Assembly: GCA_011389865.1 (NCBI GenBank)
Contig: JAABTL010000007.1
Span: 33,828-97,827, forward strand
Length of the DNA: 64,000 nucleotides
Origin: Trueperaceae bacterium
Lineage (GTDB): Bacteria > Deinococcota > Deinococci > Deinococcales > Trueperaceae
Direction of reading: 5' to 3'
Made by a program: the position numbers and the translations under genes. Positions 57,841 through 64,000 of the stretch are shown piece after piece (within the stretch, counting starts at the first letter, position 1; each line of letters begins with the position of its first letter). Below the pieces are notes generated by a model that had not been told where the DNA came from, did no database searches, and was given only the letters and a program-made list of their open reading frames with translations.

Positions 57841-58967
57841 GCGAGGTCCTGGCCGCGGCCGCCCGTCGGCTGGGCTTCGAACCCGCGGCGCTGGGCTTCG
57901 ACGACGCCGCCCGCCGGGACGAACTGCGCCGCAAGCTCGAGCGGGCCGGCCCGCTGCTCGACGCCCACGAGGCGGACGCGCTGTGGCTGCGCAGGGCCGA
58001 GAACCTCGCCTGGATCACCGGCGGCGGCGACCTGCGCATCAACCGCGAGGGCGCGCCGGTCGCCGACGCGGTCGTCACGCGCGAGGGGCTCACGATCGTC
58101 ACCAGCCGCATCGAGGCCGCCCGCCTCGAGGCCGAGGAGCTCCCGCCCGACACGCGCGTCGAGGCGGTGGACTGGTACGACGCCGGCGCGCGCGGGCGAC
58201 GCGTGGCCGGCCTGCTCCAGGGACGCAGCTGGATCGACGACGGCGATGCCGACCTCGTCGAACTGCGGCAACCGTTGCTGCCGGTCGAGCAGGCGCGGCT
58301 CGCCGCGATCGGGGCGGCCGCGAGCCGCGCGCTCACCGGCGTAGCGGGGGACCTGTCGCCGGGCATGAGCGAGCGGGACGTGGTCGCGCGCGTGCACGGC
58401 GCCCTCCGCGCCGCGGGCGTCGACCTGCCGGTCGCGCTGGTCGCGGGCGAGCGTCGCTTCGGCTGGGTGCGCCACCCGCTGGCCACGGACCTCCCCTTCG
58501 GCGAGCTCGGCCTGCTCGTGCTGTGCGCCATGCGCTTCGGCCTCGTCGCCTCGCTGTCGCGCACGATCGCGTTCGGCGCGCTCCCCACGCGCGCCGCGGT
58601 CGCCCAGCGCAAGGTGTGGCGCGTGGAGGCCGCGATGCTGGCCGCCTCGCGGGTGGGTGCCGCCGGCCGCGACGTGCTGGCGGCGGCCCGGGCGGCCTAC
58701 GCCGACGTGGGCGACCCGGGGGCGTGGGAGGACCACCACCAGGGTGGCCCGGCCGGCTACCTGCCGCGCGACTGGCTCGCGACGCCCGACGAGGGCCGCA
58801 CGCTGGAGGCCGGCATGGCGCTGGCGTGGAACCCTTCCCTGCCGTGGGGCAAGAGCGAGGACACCTTCCTGCTCGAGGAGCGTGGCCTGCGCAACCTGAC
58901 CTGGGACGAGCGCTGGCCGCACGAGACGATCGACGGCCGCTCGCGAGCGGCCGTGCGGGTGCTGTGA
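57837..58967 (+). CDS. M24-fold (pita-bread) protein lacking most metal ligands
   Basis: 376 residues. An N-terminal creatinase-like domain (about 30-135; LLDAHEADALWLRRAENLAWITGG) precedes a pita-bread domain. Where M24 peptidases have GD...DxG...SDxTRT, this protein has LPFGELGLLVLCAMRFGLVASLSRTIAFG; the histidine motif survives as HHQGGPAGYLPRD. The next glutamate motif reads MALAWNPSLPWG, and a final EDTFLLEERG keeps its glutamate. At least three of five ligands appear replaced. Metal-free members such as creatinase hydrolyse C-N bonds; here the role is unknown. Coupled by GTGA overlap on both sides. Confidence 0.75.
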   Translation: MSEVLAAAARRLGFEPAALGFDDAARRDELRRKLERAGPLLDAHEADALWLRRAENLAWITGGGDLRINREGAPVADAVVTREGLTIVTSRIEAARLEAEELPPDTRVEAVDWYDAGARGRRVAGLLQGRSWIDDGDADLVELRQPLLPVEQARLAAIGAAASRALTGVAGDLSPGMSERDVVARVHGALRAAGVDLPVALVAGERRFGWVRHPLATDLPFGELGLLVLCAMRFGLVASLSRTIAFGALPTRAAVAQRKVWRVEAAMLAASRVGAAGRDVLAAARAAYADVGDPGAWEDHHQGGPAGYLPRDWLATPDEGRTLEAGMALAWNPSLPWGKSEDTFLLEERGLRNLTWDERWPHETIDGRSRAAVRVL

Positions 58968-60070
58968 GCGTCCGTGCGCGGCATCGCGGCGGTGCGCCGC
59001 ATCGCGGCGGTGCGCCACTTCGCGGCGGTGCGCCGCTTGGCGGCGCCGAGCCCCTGCGCGTCGGCCTCGTCGGCGCCGGCCGCTGGGCCGCCGTGCACCG
59101 CGGCACGCTGTCGGCGGCCGGCGCCGAGCTGGTGGCGGTGGCGACCGGCAGCGCGGCCAGCGCAGCGCGCGTGCGCGCCGACTGGGGGGTGCCCGCCACC
59201 ACCGACCTCGACGAGCTGCTCGCGGGCGACGTCGAGGCCGTCATCGTCGCCAGCCCCAACGACCTGCACGCGCGCCAGGCGCTGCGCGCGCTGGCGGCCG
59301 GCAAGCACGTGCTGGTCGAGAAGCCGATGGCCATCACGCGCGCCGAAGCCCGCGCCCTGGCCGACGCCGCGCGGGCGAGCGAGCGGGTGGTCGCGGTCGG
59401 GCACGAGATGCGCGTGTTCGCGCTGTTCGCCCGCGTCCGGGCACTCATCGACGAGGGCCGGCTGGGCGAGCCGCTGCACCTGAAGCTCGACCTGTGGCGG
59501 CGACCGCACCGCAGCGGCACGGGCGGCTGGAAGACCGATCCCGCGCGCCTCGGCTCCACCGTCCTGGAGGAGCCCGTCCACTACCTCGACCTGGCCCGCT
59601 GGTACCTGGGCGAGCCCCGCGAGGTGCTCGCGTGGTCGTCGTCGCGCCCGGAGCACCCGGGCTGGTTCGAGAACCTCGACGTGCGCCTGCGCTTCGACCC
59701 GGCCGCCGCCGACGGCGGCGACCGCTGGGCGCTGGTCACCAGCTCGATCGCCGCGGCCGGCCACCAGATCGACCTCAAGCTCGTCGGCTCGGAGGCGTCC
59801 GTGCATGGCCTGTGGCACGGCGCGATGGACCTCGACCCCGAGCCCCATGCCCGCCTGGTGCTGCACCACGCGGGCGGCGACGAGGACCAGGGCGTGCCGC
59901 AGGCGACCGGCCACGCGCACGACGTCGTGCACCAGACGCGCGCGTTCGTGGACGCCATCCGCCACGGGCGGCCGGTCCCGGCCGATGCGAACGACGGGCG
60001 GGCGGCGGTCGAGCTGTGCCTGGCGGTGGAGGCCGCGCTGCGCTCGGGCGACGCCGTCGCGCTACCGTGA
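58964..60070 (+). CDS. Gfo/Idh/MocA family oxidoreductase (second in operon)
   Basis: 368 residues. After an N-terminal extension of GGAPxR repeats (residues about 8-29) the Rossmann fold starts at LRVGLVGAGRWAAVHRGTLSAAGAEL; EKP motif in HVLVEKPMAITRAEARALADAAR, active-site helix LEEPVHYLDLARWYLGEP. It differs clearly from the oxidoreductase at 56797. Last gene of the operon on this strand. The GTG start overlaps the M24-like stop; the extension is encoded by four 18-bp repeats and may be non-functional. Confidence 0.88.
   Translation: MSVRARHRGGAPHRGGAPLRGGAPLGGAEPLRVGLVGAGRWAAVHRGTLSAAGAELVAVATGSAASAARVRADWGVPATTDLDELLAGDVEAVIVASPNDLHARQALRALAAGKHVLVEKPMAITRAEARALADAARASERVVAVGHEMRVFALFARVRALIDEGRLGEPLHLKLDLWRRPHRSGTGGWKTDPARLGSTVLEEPVHYLDLARWYLGEPREVLAWSSSRPEHPGWFENLDVRLRFDPAAADGGDRWALVTSSIAAAGHQIDLKLVGSEASVHGLWHGAMDLDPEPHARLVLHHAGGDEDQGVPQATGHAHDVVHQTRAFVDAIRHGRPVPADANDGRAAVELCLAVEAALRSGDAVALP
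58974..59045. repeat. Four 18-bp tandem units at oxidoreductase N-terminus
   Basis: 58974-58991, 58992-59009, 59010-59027 and 59028-59045 share GTGCGCCGCATCGCGGCG with few changes. In the gene's frame they give GGAPHR/GGAPLR repeats before the Rossmann fold. Every unit begins with GTGCG, so each supplies a GTG codon out of frame. Confidence 0.85.
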
Positions 60071-60122
60071 TCCCATCGCGCCGGCGCGACGAGATCACGC
60101 GCGGGCCGAGGCCCCCGCGGGC

Positions 60123-61073
60123 CTAGCCGACGGGTGTGCGCAGCGGCTCGCCGCGCAGCGCCCGTAGGATCTCGTCGGCGACGTGCAGCGACGCGCGTGT
60201 GTTGGACTCCACCGTGATGCCGGCGACGTGGGGCGTCAGCAGCAGCCGCGGCGCGTCGGCGAGCGGGTCGTCCGGGCCTGGCGGCTCGTGCGCGCGGACG
60301 TCGAGCGCGGCGCCGCCCAGCCGGCCCTCGCGCAGCGCGTCCGCCAGCGCCGCCTCGTCGATCAGGCCGCCCCGCGACGTGTTGACGAGCAGGGCGCCCG
60401 GCCGCATGCGCCGCAGGGCGTCGGCGTCGATCATGCCGCGGGTGCTCGGCACCAACGGCACGTGCAGCGTCACGGCATCGCTGCGCTCCAGCAACTCAGG
60501 AAGAGGCAGCAGCCGCGCCCCTAGCTCCTGCACGGCGAAGGACGCGTCGTGGAGCACCGGATCGCTGGCGACGACGTCGAGCCCGAAGACGCGCGCGCGG
60601 CGGGCGACCCGCGCGCCGATGTCGCCGAGGCCGACCACGCCCAGCGTGCGGCCGAGGGCCTCGTGGCCCATGAAGGCCGGCCGATCCCAGCCGCCGCCGC
60701 GGACGTGCTCGGTGGCGCCGTCGAAGCGCCGCCACAGGTGGAGCAGCGCGCCCATGACGTACTCGGCGACGCTCGCGGCGTTGCTGCCCGGCGCCCAGCT
60801 GACCGCGACCTCGGCGTCGCGCAGGGCCGCGAGGTCGAGGTTGTCGAGGCCGACCCCCACGCGCCCCACGACCCGCAGCCGCGGCGCGGCGGCCAGCGCC
60901 TCGGCGTCGACGCGGCTCTGGTTGCGCACCACCCAGGCCTCGGCACGGCCGAGCGCCTCGAGCAGGCGCGGCCGATCGGCGAACAGCCGGGGGTCGTTGA
61001 GCAACTCGTGCCGCTCCGCCAGGCGCGACAGCGCCGCCTCGTCGATCCACTCGGACACCACCACCACGGCCAC
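60123..61073 (-). CDS. D-isomer 2-hydroxyacid dehydrogenase
   Basis: 316 residues. LRVVGRVGVGLDNLDLAALRDAEVAVSWAPGSNAASVAEYVMG, the NAD-binding GRTLGVVGLGDIGARVARRARVFGLDVVASD, LHVPLVPSTRGMIDADALRRMRPGALLVNTSRGGLIDEAALADAL (catalytic Arg nearby) and LLLTPHVAGITVESN with the catalytic His identify it as a phosphoglycerate-dehydrogenase-like enzyme without an ACT domain. It is convergent with the carbohydrate operon. GGAGG lies 6 nt before the GTG at 61073. It may reduce an aldehyde-derived keto acid, but that is a guess. Confidence 0.9.
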   Translation of the reverse strand: MAVVVVSEWIDEAALSRLAERHELLNDPRLFADRPRLLEALGRAEAWVVRNQSRVDAEALAAAPRLRVVGRVGVGLDNLDLAALRDAEVAVSWAPGSNAASVAEYVMGALLHLWRRFDGATEHVRGGGWDRPAFMGHEALGRTLGVVGLGDIGARVARRARVFGLDVVASDPVLHDASFAVQELGARLLPLPELLERSDAVTLHVPLVPSTRGMIDADALRRMRPGALLVNTSRGGLIDEAALADALREGRLGGAALDVRAHEPPGPDDPLADAPRLLLTPHVAGITVESNTRASLHVADEILRALRGEPLRTPVG

Positions 61074-61195
61074 GCGACACCTCCGTCCGTCCGATGGTAC
61101 CGCGGGTGACGGCGCCCGGCGGCGCGCCGAGGGAGCCCACGGCGGGGCGCCCCGCGCTCGGCGTCCGGCGAGGCGACGCACGGCGCCCGAGCGGT

Positions 61196-61201
61196 TAGGC
61201 T
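61196..61201 (+). promoter_or_regulatory. -10 box of small membrane-protein gene
   Basis: TAGGCT, 74 nt before the ATG at 61276, leaving a leader with CGGAGG as ribosome binding site. The 200 bp between 61074 and 61275 hold no other feature I can support. Confidence 0.4.
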
Positions 61202-61275
61202 GACCCGAGTCGGGGCCGACGCCGCGCGGGAAGCGATGCCGCTCGCCGCGAGCGGCCCGCACCGGAGGTTCGCTC

Positions 61276-61722
61276 ATGTACGCCGCCCTGCTGCACACCC
61301 ACAACCTCACCCGCTGGATCGTCCTCATCGCCGCCCTGGTCGCACTCGTGTGGGCCCTGCAGGGTTGGCTGGGCCGCCGCCCGTTCGAGAAGCGCCACCG
61401 CATCGCCAACCTGGTGTTCGTCGCCAGCATGGACGTGCAGCTGCTGATCGGCATCGCGCTCTACGCGGTGAGCCCGCTGGTGCAGCTCGCCCTCAGCGAC
61501 ATGGGCGCGGCGATGGGCATCAGTGAGCTCCGCTACTTCGCGGTCGAGCACCTGTCGATCATGCTCGTCGCGGTCGTGCTGGCCCACGTCGGCAGCGCCC
61601 TCTCGCGGCGCGCACCCGACGACCGCGGCAAGCACGGCCGCGCGCTGTTGTGGTTCGGCCTCTCGACGATCGCCCTGCTCGCCGGCATCCCGTGGGACCG
61701 CGCGCTGCTGCCGGGCCTCTGA
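61276..61722 (+). CDS. Four-helix membrane protein, cytochrome b-like, unknown function
   Basis: 148 residues, four hydrophobic segments (about 12-30, 44-62, 92-110 and 128-145). Conserved-looking histidines occur in LLHTHNLTRWIVLIAALVALV, FEKRHRIANLVFV, RYFAVEHLSIMLVAVVLAHVGSALSRR, placed near membrane faces as in small b-type cytochromes or SirB-like proteins. Heme binding is therefore possible but not shown. Ribosome binding site GGAGG before the ATG. Confidence 0.6.
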   Translation: MYAALLHTHNLTRWIVLIAALVALVWALQGWLGRRPFEKRHRIANLVFVASMDVQLLIGIALYAVSPLVQLALSDMGAAMGISELRYFAVEHLSIMLVAVVLAHVGSALSRRAPDDRGKHGRALLWFGLSTIALLAGIPWDRALLPGL

Positions 61723-61888
61723 CGGCGGTCGCCGCGGCCCCAATGGGTTCGGACCCCGCGTGGGAGGCGCGAGGTCCGTGTTCGGAAGAGGGTGGGAGGC
61801 CTTGGGAGGAGACCTCGATCCACGCATTGAGTCTACGGATGCCCCCTGACGGGATTCTTACTCGGCGATCACCGGCGGCCAGGACGCC

Positions 61889-62770
61889 GTGAGCGACGCG
61901 CCGCACTACGCCTCGTGGGCGGAGGTGCCAACGGGCCTGCGACCCGAGAACGACCTGCGCTTCGCGGGCCTGGAGCCGCGCGGCGAGCCCGCCGCGTGGC
62001 TGCTGCTCGACGGCCGCCAGGTCGCCCTGTTCCGCGAGGCCGACGCCGTGCCGCGCGCCCCGAAGGCCCCGCCCACGCGTGGCTCGGTCGACCCCTCGCG
62101 CTCTTCGGACCGCCCGCCCGGCAGCGCGGGCACCCGCGGGTCCGGGGTGCGCCGCGACGTCGTCGTGCTGCCGGGGACGGGGAGCCTGCGGCGCGGCGTG
62201 GTCCGCGCGGACGCCGACCCGACCACCACCGCGGACGCCGCCCGGGGCTGGATCCGCACGCTGCTCAAGGAGGACTTCCTGGTGCTGGACACCGAGACCA
62301 CCGGGCTGGGGTACGGCGCCGAGGTCATCGAGATCGGCGTGATCGGACCCGACGGCCGCGAGCGCCTCTCGTCGCTCGTGCGGCCCCGCGGCGGCCGCGT
62401 CCCGGCCGCCGTCACGGCCATCCACGGCATCACGATGGACGACCTGCAGGGCGCGCCCACCTTCGCGGAGGTCTACGACGCGCTCCTCGAGCTCGCCCGC
62501 GGTCGCCGCGTCGTCGCCTGGAACGCGCCGTTCGACGAGCGCATGGTGCGGCAGTCGGCCGCCACCTGGGGCCGCCGCGAGCGGCTGAAGGGCTTCGAGT
62601 GCGCCATGCGCGCGTACGCGCTGGCGCGCGGGTTGCGGCAGGGGCGCGCGAAGCTCGAGCGCGCCGCCGCCGAGACCGGGGTGTTGGCGGCCGGCCGCCA
62701 GTCGCACCGCTCCAGCGAGGACGCCCGCCTGACCCTCCAGGTGCTCATGCGCGTCGCCGGGGGGCGCTGA
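61889..62770 (+). CDS. DnaQ-like 3'-5' exonuclease
   Basis: 293 residues. The C-terminal 170 residues are an exonuclease domain: FLVLDTETTGLGYGAEVIEIGVIGPDG (Exo I, DxE), NAPFDERMVRQSA (Exo II) and HRSSEDARLTLQVL (Exo III, HxxxxD). The N-terminal 120 residues (SWAEVPTGLRPENDLRFAGLEPRGEPAAWLLLDGRQVALFREADAVPRAP) have no recognised fold and a disordered proline-rich linker. It could edit DNA or degrade RNA. The 166 bp upstream hold three GGGAGG direct repeats but no clear promoter. Confidence 0.85.
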   Translation: MSDAPHYASWAEVPTGLRPENDLRFAGLEPRGEPAAWLLLDGRQVALFREADAVPRAPKAPPTRGSVDPSRSSDRPPGSAGTRGSGVRRDVVVLPGTGSLRRGVVRADADPTTTADAARGWIRTLLKEDFLVLDTETTGLGYGAEVIEIGVIGPDGRERLSSLVRPRGGRVPAAVTAIHGITMDDLQGAPTFAEVYDALLELARGRRVVAWNAPFDERMVRQSAATWGRRERLKGFECAMRAYALARGLRQGRAKLERAAAETGVLAAGRQSHRSSEDARLTLQVLMRVAGGR

Positions 62771-62808
62771 GCCCGCTTAGCGAAGGGCGTGTTGCCGCTA
62801 TCACATCG

Positions 62809-64000
<1,192 letters not shown>

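Noticed and set aside
61723..61888. Possible riboswitch or tRNA in the interval before the exonuclease gene
   Set aside because: Only a weak CGGACC/GGTCCG pairing and GGGAGG repeats are visible; no cloverleaf or known aptamer core.

Overview
This is a very GC-rich, tightly packed bacterial chromosome segment with about 62 protein genes, one degenerate gene remnant and no rRNA, tRNA, CRISPR array or insertion sequence that I could see. It looks like a member of the Deinococcus-Thermus phylum, most plausibly a Truepera-like lineage. Three things point there. The sugar-binding protein at 1341-2573 is close, from memory, to the Thermus glucose/mannose-binding protein along nearly its whole length. 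A lycopene cyclase is present. At least 14 start codons follow a TAnnnT hexamer after only 5-8 bases, which is the leaderless-mRNA architecture known from Deinococcus. Species assignment is inference.

Layout. 1-2573: sugar ABC importer (binding protein, two permeases, the second cut by the window edge). 2884-6314: YugP-type membrane zinc protease, a methyltransferase and a GGDEF/EAL protein. 6503-9773: a peptide-type ABC importer. 9856-16350: ICMT-like methyltransferase, APH-like kinase, tyrosine phosphatase, lycopene cyclase, a KhtT/KhtU-like cation antiporter pair and a secreted protein with three PPC-like repeats. 16364-22763: M20 amidohydrolase, AEC carrier, saccharopine-reductase-like enzyme, sugar isomerase/Gfo pair and a lipid-kinase-like protein. 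22875-28574: a second peptide-type ABC importer divergent from a serine hydrolase and anmK, a probable muropeptide salvage locus. 28582-33740: M48 protease, lipoprotein hydrolase, small secreted protein, a compact LuxR-type ATPase regulator and a DUF4342 pair. 33836-39790: MFS exporter, pgi, YceH, a threonine-dehydratase-like enzyme, a GreB-like factor with an upstream mini-ORF and a tiny membrane protein. 40064-43612: aldo/keto reductase, lipoprotein subtilase and a 42-residue aldo/keto reductase remnant. 43860-48699: CPBP-like/APH/ATPase operon, GNAT, TetR and a tyrosine recombinase. 48827-60070: a LacI-controlled ten-gene carbohydrate operon. 60123-64000: hydroxyacid dehydrogenase, a small membrane protein, a DnaQ-like exonuclease and the C-terminal part of glmS.

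The most interesting region is 48827-60070. It encodes LacI, a binding protein, two permeases, a COG2407 (fucose-isomerase-like) isomerase, a PfkB kinase with a YihV-like signature, a class I LacD/YihT-type aldolase, two Gfo/Idh/MocA oxidoreductases and a pita-bread-fold (M24) protein that appears to have lost most of its metal ligands. From the binding-protein gene onward nearly all junctions overlap by 1-4 bases. The isomerase-kinase-aldolase order is that of an Embden-Meyerhof-like route, and the kinase and aldolase resemble the sulfoquinovose enzymes. A sulfosugar or related unusual sugar is a testable hypothesis, not a conclusion.

Other themes are GC hairpins between binding-protein and permease genes in both sugar ABC operons, chains of GTGA/ATGA translational coupling including two mini-ORFs between the antiporter genes, many in-frame 18-23 bp minisatellites, and four ABC importers without any transporter ATPase gene in the window.
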